A stretch of DNA of 14,529 nucleotides. Source: UBA1163 sp049513055 (lineage in GTDB: Bacteria > Desulfobacterota > BSN033 > UBA1163). The stretch covers positions 1 to 14,529 of the forward strand of contig JBEKWN010000081.1 in the NCBI GenBank assembly GCA_049513055.1, written 5' to 3'. Shown here piece after piece: positions 1-6,847 of this stretch. A program made the position numbers and the translations under genes. The notes beneath the pieces are model-generated. The model did not search any database, had not been told where the DNA came from, and saw nothing but the letters and a program-made list of their open reading frames with translations. Every line of letters begins with the position of its first letter. Position 1 is the stretch's first letter.

Positions 1-308
1 GGGACCTCTTTACCCCCGCAGCGCGGACGGCAAAGAGAATGAAGGGAAGCAAGAACCGAGTTCATGTCTTGGGAAAGAGACCCAAAAAGACAGCTCGTCG
101 TAAATAGAGACTTCTTCCTGTAGTCAACGAGTCCCCAGTTCGGCAAAGTATGCTTGATTTCGATTGGTAATAATCGGTGTGTTTCTTGACATACAACTCC
201 CTTTTTTATATTCTTAATTCGTCCCAAAGCGGGTTCTTACCACTTTTCTAAACAAAAAAGGGGATAAAATTTGAAAAATTCTTAAATCCAAAAAAGGAGA
301 CAGATGAT
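1..308. other. Left-edge stretch without a recognisable gene
   Basis: No convincing gene was found here. Two + strand frames are open from the window edge and close at 101-103 and near 115. Their short translations are lysine/arginine-rich or low in complexity and were not recognised, so the tail of an upstream gene is possible but unsupported. The rest is AT-rich and holds the promoter candidate at 186-214 and the ribosome binding site (AAGGAG, 294-299) of the next gene. Confidence 0.4.
186..214 (+). promoter_or_regulatory. Sigma70-like promoter candidate for the secreted protein gene
   Basis: TTGACA at 186-191 is a perfect -35 box. TATTCT at 209-214, after a 17-base spacer, matches four of six -10 positions. 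It lies about 95 bases before the ATG at 309, in AT-rich sequence. It was found by eye only; no transcription start is known. Confidence 0.5.
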
Positions 309-731
309 ATGAAAAGGATGATTTTTCCATCGTGTATTATTTTGGTTCTTGCTTCGATGGTATTCGTGAGCTATGCCAAGATGGAGAAAACAGCCATCTC
401 AGAAGGCAATCTTGCAGATCTCAAAGGGAAATGGGTAGGGAGTAGAACCGTGGGAATGATGACATCCAATACCGATCTTGAAATCTCTAATGACAGCCTT
501 CCAGTACAAGGCAAGCTTATCTTTCGTGACATCGTAATACCAGGTCGGTCTGCCCAGACGGCGATTATTGATTTCAAAAATGGTAAGATAAACGATCAGG
601 GCAATTTGTTAATCATAGGCCCTAATAATGAAGTGGAACTTTCACTTTATAAGGATGATGGTAAAATGAAGCTCGAGGGGAATTTTTCTTGGATGGGGTC
701 AAGAGGAACGATGTCGTTCAAAAAGAAATAA
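309..731 (+). CDS. Small secreted beta-rich protein of unknown function
   Basis: This 140-residue protein was not assigned to a named family. Residues 1-23 form a clear Sec signal peptide: basic MKR start, hydrophobic core, and a probable cut after VSYA. The mature part, about 117 residues, alternates short hydrophobic strands with Gly/Asn/Asp turns. It opens with LKGKWVGSR and ends with LEGNFSWMGSRGTMSFKKK. A 'G-x-W near the start, G-x-F-x-x-x-G-x-x-G at the end' pattern suggests a lipocalin-like or other small beta-barrel in the periplasm; that is inference only. There is no lipobox cysteine and no transmembrane segment after the signal. The ATG at 309 follows AAGGAG (294-299); an ATG at 304 hits a stop at once. 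The gene is a single transcription unit, with a promoter candidate at 186-214 and a terminator at 751-803. Confidence 0.8.
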   Translation: MKRMIFPSCIILVLASMVFVSYAKMEKTAISEGNLADLKGKWVGSRTVGMMTSNTDLEISNDSLPVQGKLIFRDIVIPGRSAQTAIIDFKNGKINDQGNLLIIGPNNEVELSLYKDDGKMKLEGNFSWMGSRGTMSFKKK

Positions 732-750
732 GGCAATGTTTCAAGGTTAC

Positions 751-803
751 AAAATGGGACCTCTTAATGTCGTGTTCAGGGGGATCCCATTTTTTTCTTT
801 TTT
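751..803 (+). terminator. Rho-independent terminator after the secreted protein gene
   Basis: The arms AAAATGGGA (751-759) and TCCCATTTT (785-793) are perfectly complementary over 9 bp. The loop is about 25 bases and could pair further inside (CCT with AGG). The right arm runs into a thymine-rich tract to about 803. The hairpin begins 20 bases after the stop codon. Confidence 0.75.
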
Positions 804-973
804 AAAACAAATTCGTCGGGAATGAAGGACGGCGTTATACTCACTTCCATCCCCTATTCTTCAATTCCTGAATATGGTTCCTGGTATTGACTTGTAGGTG
901 AAGCCCACAACCTATTTATTGAGGACTCCTTCCTTGTAACTTTCGTTTGACATCCACTTCAAAATCCTATCAT

Positions 974-1002
974 TTGACAACATGAATAATGGGATTTAGA
1001 AT
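974..1002 (+). promoter_or_regulatory. Strong sigma70-like promoter of the Deg protease gene
   Basis: TTGACA at 974-979 (perfect -35) is followed after exactly 17 bases by TAGAAT at 997-1002 (five of six -10 positions). The ATG is at 1036, giving a leader of roughly 25-30 bases with AAGGAG at 1024-1029. Two more TTGAC boxes lie upstream: TTGACT at 887-892 and TTGACA at 947-952. The second has TATCAT 15 bases downstream and could be a second start. No heat-shock-type promoter or CIRCE element was seen. Confidence 0.7.
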
Positions 1003-1035
1003 TTAGTTAAATTTATCTTTTTTAAGGAGCGTACA

Positions 1036-2499
1036 ATGGGAAAGAAAATGACTAAAGGATTGGTTTGGACTCTCTCTTTTCTTGTTCTCTTATTCGGTCT
1101 TTTCTTCTGCGTGGATAAAGACAAGGTCAATTCCACTCCTAAAAACGACCAGTTGACCTCGGTAAGATCCCTCGGCAGGGGCTTTGTGGAAGTGGCAAAA
1201 AAAGTGCAGCCTGCCGTTGTCAGTATTACGACAGAAAAAACAATCACCATGAAACCCTGGGATAGATATGGGGAAGACTTCTTCAGGGGGAGTCCCTTTG
1301 AGGATTTCTTCAAGGGTTTCGGTTTTTCTCCCCGGGACAAAGGAAAGGAATACCAGCAGAAACAGAGGGGCGGGGGGTCTGGGGTGATCGTTGATAAAGA
1401 AGGTTATATATTGACGAACAATCACGTGGTCGAAGATGCGGATAAAGTCAAGGTGCGTCTCAACGATGGAAGGGAGTTTAACGCCACCATTAAAGGCCAA
1501 GACCCCCGTACGGATCTTGCCGTTCTCCATATCAAGGCAAATGATCTTCCTGTCGCCACCCTGGGCGATTCAGATAAGCTCGAGGTGGGAGAATGGGCTA
1601 TTGCCATCGGCAGTCCGTTTGGCCTGGAGCATACGGTGACGGTCGGAGTAATCAGCGCCAAAGGACGGTCAGGGTTGGGAACAGGAACTTATGAAGATTT
1701 CATCCAAACCGATGCCTCCATTAACCCGGGCAACAGCGGGGGTCCGCTGATCAATATCGATGGCGAGGTGGTGGGAATCAATGCCATGATCATCCAACCC
1801 GGAACAGGAATTGGGTTTGCCATCCCCATTAATATGGCCAAACAGATCTTGAACGATCTCATCAAACAGGGCAAGGTGGTTCGGCCTTGGCTGGGAATCA
1901 GCGTACAGGATCTCACTCCTGAGATGGCAGAACAATTCCAAGTGAAAGAGAAAGAGGGAGTTCTGGTCGCTCAAATCCATCCGGGAAAAGGAGCTGAAAA
2001 GGCAGGGCTTCTTTCAGGAGACATCATCAAAGCGGTGGATGACAAAACCATTAAGAACGGCAATGAACTCATTAAAGAAATCCAAAAGAAAAAAGTAGGA
2101 CAGAAAGTTAAACTTAATGTGATCCGGGATGGAAAACCCATGACCATTGAAACCACGACGACGTCTATGCCGGATAAACCGGAGGGCATGAGGGAAAAAG
2201 AGAGCGAAGAGAAGTTAGGGGCAAGCGTTCAAGATCTGACCCCGCTGCTTGCGGCTCAATATCAAATCTCAAACGAAATAAAAAAAGGTGTCATTGTGGT
2301 CGGAGTGGAAAGGGGAAGTCCTGCCGATAATATCGGTCTCCAGGAAGGGGATGTTATTCTGGAGATCAATCGAAAAAAGGTAGAGACCATCAAGGATTTT
2401 GAAAAAGCGATACAGGATATCAATCTGGAAAAGGGGGTTGTTTTACGTCTCCATCGAAGGGGAAACACTTTTTATCACTCTTTCAAAAAACAGTCCTAA
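1036..2499 (+). CDS. degP: Do-family (DegP/DegQ/HtrA) periplasmic serine protease with two PDZ domains
   Basis: This 487-residue envelope protease/chaperone degrades or holds misfolded proteins in the periplasm. Residues 5-25 are an N-terminal signal or anchor segment. Its end, LFFC, is not a good lipobox, so membrane anchoring and cleavage are both possible. The trypsin-like domain (about 50-275) has the full triad: His130 in LTNNHVV, Asp160 in DPRTDLAVL and Ser234 in NPGNSGGPL. PDZ1 (about 282-375) and PDZ2 (about 393-482) follow, each with a GxSVQDLTP-type opening (GISVQDLTP, GASVQDLTP). The N-terminal insertion (residues 68-112) holds a Phe/Gly-rich run, shorter than the E. coli DegP LA loop and nearer DegQ or MucD; the symbol is therefore a family label. 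ATG 1036 has AAGGAG six bases upstream. No adjoining sigma-E or sensor genes, and no clear terminator after the stop, were seen. Confidence 0.95.
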   Translation: MGKKMTKGLVWTLSFLVLLFGLFFCVDKDKVNSTPKNDQLTSVRSLGRGFVEVAKKVQPAVVSITTEKTITMKPWDRYGEDFFRGSPFEDFFKGFGFSPRDKGKEYQQKQRGGGSGVIVDKEGYILTNNHVVEDADKVKVRLNDGREFNATIKGQDPRTDLAVLHIKANDLPVATLGDSDKLEVGEWAIAIGSPFGLEHTVTVGVISAKGRSGLGTGTYEDFIQTDASINPGNSGGPLINIDGEVVGINAMIIQPGTGIGFAIPINMAKQILNDLIKQGKVVRPWLGISVQDLTPEMAEQFQVKEKEGVLVAQIHPGKGAEKAGLLSGDIIKAVDDKTIKNGNELIKEIQKKKVGQKVKLNVIRDGKPMTIETTTTSMPDKPEGMREKESEEKLGASVQDLTPLLAAQYQISNEIKKGVIVVGVERGSPADNIGLQEGDVILEINRKKVETIKDFEKAIQDINLEKGVVLRLHRRGNTFYHSFKKQS

Positions 2500-2587
2500 A
2501 ATCAGATTTTTGAAGAGTCCAGAAATCCCTGTGATGACATCGAATAGCGAACGATGACACGGATACGAAATTCAAGAGAGCATATAG

Positions 2588-2872
2588 TTGTTTTTCAGAG
2601 CTCTCGTAAAATGGACTGGAGTAAAGGCATCTACCATCCCAGATGAAAATTGGAAGCAAAAGAAAAATCCTTACAAGAACAATTCTGATATTAGCTTTGT
2701 CGTTATAGAAATGGAAAAGGTAACCAAAAAGGGAAATGAAAAAACAGCAGTATTGGGGTATGCGGTTAATACAAAATCAAAGGTTAAAGAACTGATCCAA
2801 TTTGGGATTGACGGAAAGCCCCAATCCCCCCTTTTGGGTCTGATTGAACTGGGAATCATGTCGATGGAATGA
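2588..2872 (+). CDS. Short unrecognised protein, possibly the remnant of a longer gene
   Basis: This frame codes for up to 94 residues and was not recognised. It begins directly after an in-frame TAG (2585-2587). The only early start is TTG at 2588, and there is no good ribosome binding site. No signal peptide or membrane segment is present. The translation still looks protein-like: a Trp/Lys-rich start (KWTGVKAS, ENWKQKKNPYKNN), a strand-rich centre (ISFVVIEMEKV, KTAVLGYAVNTKSKVKELIQFGIDGK) and a hydrophobic end. The poor start and the full-looking C-terminal end suggest an N-terminally truncated gene. A chance frame is the alternative. The stretch from 2873 to 3010 holds only an isolated GGAGGG (about 2896) with no start codon after it, and a run of T near 2928 with no stem. 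Confidence 0.35.
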   Translation: MFFRALVKWTGVKASTIPDENWKQKKNPYKNNSDISFVVIEMEKVTKKGNEKTAVLGYAVNTKSKVKELIQFGIDGKPQSPLLGLIELGIMSME

Positions 2873-3010
2873 GCACTTCAAAAATTAAATGAAAAGGAGG
2901 GTAAAGGTAGAGTCAATTCGGATCTGTTTTTTTTGTTCCCAAAAAGTACTTCCTGAAGTCGTGATTGTTCAAAATCGGCCATCCATACAACCTTTTAAGT
3001 AGTAACCGAT

Positions 3011-3098
3011 ATTCTTGTTGACTTTTATGTTCCAAGGGAGTAGTCTTTGATCAGATCGTAAGATCTCAGATTAAACACCTAACCAACCTCAAACTTTT
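3011..3098 (+). repeat. Leader segment of the cyclase gene, similar to 8667-8755
   Basis: ATTCTTGTTGACTTTT (3011-3026) recurs exactly at 8667-8682. AACCTCAAACTTTT (3085-3098) recurs with one change at 8742-8755. The spacing between the two blocks is nearly equal (74 and 75 bases between starts), while the sequence between them has diverged. The first block includes a -35-like TTGACT. The second lies shortly before the start codon in both copies. This points to a duplicated or shared control region. Confidence 0.6.
3018..3046 (+). promoter_or_regulatory. Promoter candidate for the cyclase gene
   Basis: TTGACT (3018-3023) and TAGTCT (3041-3046) are 17 bases apart. The -35 is good (5/6) and the -10 weak (T, A and final T only). 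The -35 lies inside the block conserved at 8667-8682, which supports a real function. Confidence 0.4.
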
Positions 3099-3140
3099 AG
3101 AATCGCCTCGTTGAATTTCTTACGATGGAGGGCATCAAGA

Positions 3141-6100
3141 ATGAGATGCTCAAAATGCCAATTTGAAAATCCTGAAGGCTTGACATTTTGTGGACAATGT
3201 GGTGCCAAATTAGAAAGGATTTGCCCAAGCTGTAATTTCGTAAATCCCCCTGAATTTAGGTTCTGCGGCAAGTGCGGGCAAAACTTATATCCCCCGGAGT
3301 CAGTCCCAAAGGAACTCTCCTTTGATGAGAAGCTTGCCAAGATTCAAAGATACCTTCCTAAAGACCTAACCCAGAAGATTCTGGCACAGAGAGATAAGAT
3401 TGAGGGTGAACGTAAGCAGGTCACTGTGATGTTCTGTGATATGGAGGGATTTACCAGTCTTACTGAAAAGCTCGGATCAGAAGAAATGTACTCCATCATG
3501 GATGAGGTGTATGAAATCCTAATTCATAAAGTCCACGACTATGAAGGGACAGTCAATAAACTGACCGGTGATGGCATTATGGCCCTCTTTGGAGTTCCGA
3601 TTGCATTGGAAGATGCTCCCCAGCGAGCTATTCGATCTGCTTTAGCCATCCATCGTGAAATAAATAAGTTCAGCGACCAACTTAAGAGTGAAAAGAGAAT
3701 ACCGTCTATCAGGATGAGGATTGGAATCCACACAGGTCCTGTGATTGTGGGCACCCTTGGTAATGATCTAAGGGTTGAATTCACGGCAGTAGGGGATACG
3801 GTGAATTTGGCCTCCCGAATGGAAGGATTGGCTGATCCAGGGACAACATATGTGACTGAGGATACCTTTAAGCTTACCGAAGGATTCTTTAGGTTTGAGG
3901 CTTTGGGAGAGAAGCAGATTAAGGGTAAAGAAGAACCTGTAAAGGTCTATCAGGTAATTGCCCCCAGTACTCTAAGGACAAAGTTTGACGTCAGCGCCGA
4001 GCGGGGCCTTACCCCTTTTATTGGAAGGGAGCATGAGCTTGAGCTTTTGCTGGATGGCTTTGAGAGAACCAAGACAGGTAAGGGGCAGGCGTTTTCCATT
4101 GTATCCGAAGCCGGGGCAGGTAAATCTAGGCTCTTATATGAATTTAGAAAAGCTGTTGCCAATCAGGATATGACTTTCTTAGAAGGTAGGTGTTTATCTT
4201 ACAGCAGGAGCATTGCCTATCATCCAGTGATAGACATCTTGAAGTCAAACTTCGATATACAGGAGGGAGAAGGGGATCAGGAAATCAGAGAAAAAGTTAA
4301 AAAGGGATTAAGATTGATAGGAGTCGATGAACCTTCAACCCTCCCATATCTTCTTGAGCTTCTCTCAGTGAAGGATAGTGGTATCGATCAGATCTCCATG
4401 AGTCCTGAAGCAAAGAAAGATAGGATTATTGAGGCAATAAAGCGGATTGTTATTAAAGGTTCTGGGATACGGCCTCTTATCATAGCCTTTGAGGACTTAC
4501 ACTGGTTAGACAAGAGTTCAGAGGATGTAGCAAAGGACCTATTGGAAATTATACCTGGGTCAAAGGTTTTATTGATATTCACGTACCGGCCTGAGTTTGT
4601 TCACACCTGGGGCGCCAAGTCTTATCACAGTCAGTTAAATTTGCATCGGCTTTCCAACCGCGAAAGTCTTGAGATGGTGAACCACATTCTGGGCACAAAA
4701 AAGATTGGAAGCACTCTTGAGAAGTTGATTCTTGAGAAGACGGAAGGTATCCCATTTTTCATTGAAGAGTTTATCAAGTCCTTTAAAGATCTAAAGATCA
4801 TAGGCAGAAAAGAAAATGCCTACCATTTATCAAAAGAAATCGAGAGAGTGGCGATCCCTTCAACAATGCAGGATGTGATCATGGCCAGGGTCGATTCACT
4901 TCCCGAAAAGGGGAAGGAAGTGCTTCAGACCGGGTCGGTAATAGAGAGGGAGTTCAGCTATCCATTGATAAAACGCGTTGCGGGTCTCCCGGATCAAGAA
5001 CTGCTCTCATATCTTTCTGTTTTGAAGGACTCGGAGCTTCTCTATGAGAGAGGTATCTACCCTCAGTCAAACTATGTTTTTAAACATGCCCTAACCCGTG
5101 AAGTCGTTTATGACTCCATATTGACCAAAAGAAAGAAAAAACTTCATGAAGAGATCGGGGACGCGATCGAGGAGTTGTGCGAGGATGGTCTGAGGGAGCA
5201 TTATGAGGTTTTATCCGAGCATTATTTCTTGGGTGAGAATTATTTGAAATCAGCTGAGTACTCGAGACTAGCAAGCAGGAAGTCCGAAAAGGCAGCTTCG
5301 CTTAATGATGCGATTACCTACTCAAAGAAAAGAGTGGCATGTCTTGAACGCTTGCGCCGTACAGAGACTGTCGAAAAACAGATAATTGATGCAAGGGTGG
5401 TTCTTGGACTGCACCTACATCAAATGTACTATCATACTGAAGCAAGAGAGGCCATCGATCCGATTATCAATTTGGCTATGAAGCATAATAACCAAAAGAG
5501 GCTTTCCCAGATACATACAGTCATGGGCACCTATCATTTCATTGTGAAGGAAGATTATCCGAAGGCATTCGAAGCTTATGAAGACGCCCTTAGAGCATCG
5601 GAAGAAGCTAAAAACGTAATAACCTTAGTTATAGCGAGTCTTGGAATCGGAAGCGCTTTTGGCTGGAATTGTGAATTCGAAAGGTCAGAGAATTATTTGC
5701 AGAAGGCTCTTAACATTAATGTGACAGTAAATAATTTATGGGGGATCGCAGTAGCAAAAAGCATCCTATCTCATAATTTATTTTACCCTGCTGGGCGAAT
5801 AAATCTGCAATTCAAGACTACCGATGAGGCTCTACGTATTGCTGAAGAGAGCGGGGATATTTTTTCCAAAGCGCATGCCTACGTGATGCATGGGATTTCA
5901 TACTACGCAAAAGGATTACCGGACGAGGCTCAAAATCATCTGCTCAAGGGAGCCGAATTCTGTGAAAGGATTGATTTACAAATGTGGAATGCTCTTGCCC
6001 AACTGCATCTAGGTGAAACCTATTTTGAAATGGGAGATTTCTTGAGATCTGAAGAGCATTACAAGAGATTGATTTCGGTTTTGGAGAATGCTCGATTACT

Positions 6101-6506
6101 TCCCTCCCTGGCGGGTTTTGGACAAGTTGGGGTAGCGAGATCAAAGGTGATGAATAAGGATAAAGAGGTAAATCTTGAATTTTTATACAATCATTCAAGA
6201 AATAACAAAATAAAAGTATTTGAAGGCTTGATCTCAAAATGCATCGGCGAAATCTTATTAAATTTGGATGATCCAGAAATATCTAAAGCAGAACAGTGGA
6301 TCCAGAAGGCCATCGAAGCCGATCAAAGGAATGGAATGATGTTCCATCTTGCAAAAGATTATGCTTCATATGCCAATGCATTCAAACGAAAAGGGCAAAT
6401 GCCGGAAGCTCGGGAGAATCTGGGCAAGGCTATAGAAATACTGAAGGACTGCGGCGCTGCTGGATGGGTGAAGAAATATGAAGACGAACTGGCTTCACTA
6501 TGCTGA
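3141..6506 (+). CDS. Class III adenylate cyclase fused to double zinc ribbon, AAA ATPase and TPR-like repeats
   Basis: This 1121-residue cytoplasmic signalling protein probably makes cAMP from ATP. A double zinc ribbon comes first: Cys3/6/17/20 and Cys28/31/42/45. The cyclase domain (about 88-272) keeps both metal aspartates (Asp100 in CDMEGFT, Asp144 in GDG), the Lys140/Asp219 pair expected for adenine, and Asn222 and Arg226 of NLASR, so it looks active. An AAA/STAND-like ATPase follows, with IGRE near 294, Walker A AGAGKS (Lys328) and Walker B LIIAFEDLHW (447-456). From about 600 to the end the protein is helical with TPR-like repeats, ending AIEILKDCGAAGWVKKYEDEL. An in-frame TTG at 3111 exists, but ATG 3141 is better: GGAGGG (3127-3132) lies eight bases upstream and the product then starts at the zinc ribbon. 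No membrane or phosphoreceiver domain is visible. The stimulus is unknown; ribbon and TPRs probably bind partners. Confidence 0.9.
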   Translation: MRCSKCQFENPEGLTFCGQCGAKLERICPSCNFVNPPEFRFCGKCGQNLYPPESVPKELSFDEKLAKIQRYLPKDLTQKILAQRDKIEGERKQVTVMFCDMEGFTSLTEKLGSEEMYSIMDEVYEILIHKVHDYEGTVNKLTGDGIMALFGVPIALEDAPQRAIRSALAIHREINKFSDQLKSEKRIPSIRMRIGIHTGPVIVGTLGNDLRVEFTAVGDTVNLASRMEGLADPGTTYVTEDTFKLTEGFFRFEALGEKQIKGKEEPVKVYQVIAPSTLRTKFDVSAERGLTPFIGREHELELLLDGFERTKTGKGQAFSIVSEAGAGKSRLLYEFRKAVANQDMTFLEGRCLSYSRSIAYHPVIDILKSNFDIQEGEGDQEIREKVKKGLRLIGVDEPSTLPYLLELLSVKDSGIDQISMSPEAKKDRIIEAIKRIVIKGSGIRPLIIAFEDLHWLDKSSEDVAKDLLEIIPGSKVLLIFTYRPEFVHTWGAKSYHSQLNLHRLSNRESLEMVNHILGTKKIGSTLEKLILEKTEGIPFFIEEFIKSFKDLKIIGRKENAYHLSKEIERVAIPSTMQDVIMARVDSLPEKGKEVLQTGSVIEREFSYPLIKRVAGLPDQELLSYLSVLKDSELLYERGIYPQSNYVFKHALTREVVYDSILTKRKKKLHEEIGDAIEELCEDGLREHYEVLSEHYFLGENYLKSAEYSRLASRKSEKAASLNDAITYSKKRVACLERLRRTETVEKQIIDARVVLGLHLHQMYYHTEAREAIDPIINLAMKHNNQKRLSQIHTVMGTYHFIVKEDYPKAFEAYEDALRASEEAKNVITLVIASLGIGSAFGWNCEFERSENYLQKALNINVTVNNLWGIAVAKSILSHNLFYPAGRINLQFKTTDEALRIAEESGDIFSKAHAYVMHGISYYAKGLPDEAQNHLLKGAEFCERIDLQMWNALAQLHLGETYFEMGDFLRSEEHYKRLISVLENARLLPSLAGFGQVGVARSKVMNKDKEVNLEFLYNHSRNNKIKVFEGLISKCIGEILLNLDDPEISKAEQWIQKAIEADQRNGMMFHLAKDYASYANAFKRKGQMPEARENLGKAIEILKDCGAAGWVKKYEDELASLC

Positions 6507-6847
6507 TAACTTCTCTCCAGAATAGCAATAAGGTGTGGTCGAAGTTCTTTATCCAAAAGCTAACGAGTTTGCCGCCTGGGAAAACACAACGTTTTAAAGG
6601 TTTCGTCTGGTAATTCTGCATAAATCGACTGTCCTCGAATGCCAGTACGCGGAAATGGTTTTTGACGAATGATTATATCATTTGTGCTGAGTTGATGAAT
6701 CGGCAGGGCCGTCACTCAGAAGACAAAACCAGAAAAAGCGGTAGATACGTTCACTGAATGCGGCGCTAAGGGATGAGTTAAGAAAGTCTAAGACAGAATG
6801 GGTGGAATTCGCGATTACCTATCACTCGCACGCTGCGAGGCATAACT
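6507..6847. other. Gap with a gene relic and a small palindrome
   Basis: The 341 bases between cyclase and radical SAM genes hold a decayed cyclase-gene tail (6738-6800, listed separately) and a perfect inverted repeat, AATGAT-TAT-ATCATT, at 6668-6682. The palindrome follows TTGACG (6662-6667) but no -10 box fits, so an operator role is only a guess. A 5-bp AAAAC/GTTTT stem near 6574 is too weak to call a terminator. Confidence 0.45.
6738..6800 (+). pseudogene. Decayed 3' end of a cyclase/TPR gene
   Basis: Read from 6738, this stretch gives AVDTFTECGAKG-stop-VKKV-stop-DRM. It aligns without gaps to AIEILKDCGAAGWVKKYEDEL, the end of the neighbouring cyclase protein (6429-6491). By hand count 42 of 63 bases match, including CGGCGCT, GGATG and AAGAAA blocks. 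The Trp codon has become TGA and a Glu codon TAA. The similarity fades upstream, where another TGA occurs at 6696. This is best read as the stump of a tandem paralogue that lost most of its length. Confidence 0.65.

Noticed and set aside
2..103. Open frames from the window edge that could be the end of an upstream gene
   Set aside because: Two overlapping frames are open for about 100 bases and neither translation is recognisable, so neither can be preferred.
996..1340. Minus-strand frames overlapping the protease and other large genes (also 1090-1530, 7388-7819, 10175-10654, 13046-13579)
   Set aside because: They lie inside well-supported genes on the other strand, have no domain features, and are expected shadows of codon bias.
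2499..2525. AAAATC/GATTTT near the protease stop as a terminator
   Set aside because: The arms leave almost no loop and there is no GC-containing stem.
3111..3140. TTG start giving the cyclase protein ten more residues
   Set aside because: ATG 3141 has GGAGGG at correct spacing and puts the zinc ribbon at the N-terminus, as usual in the family.
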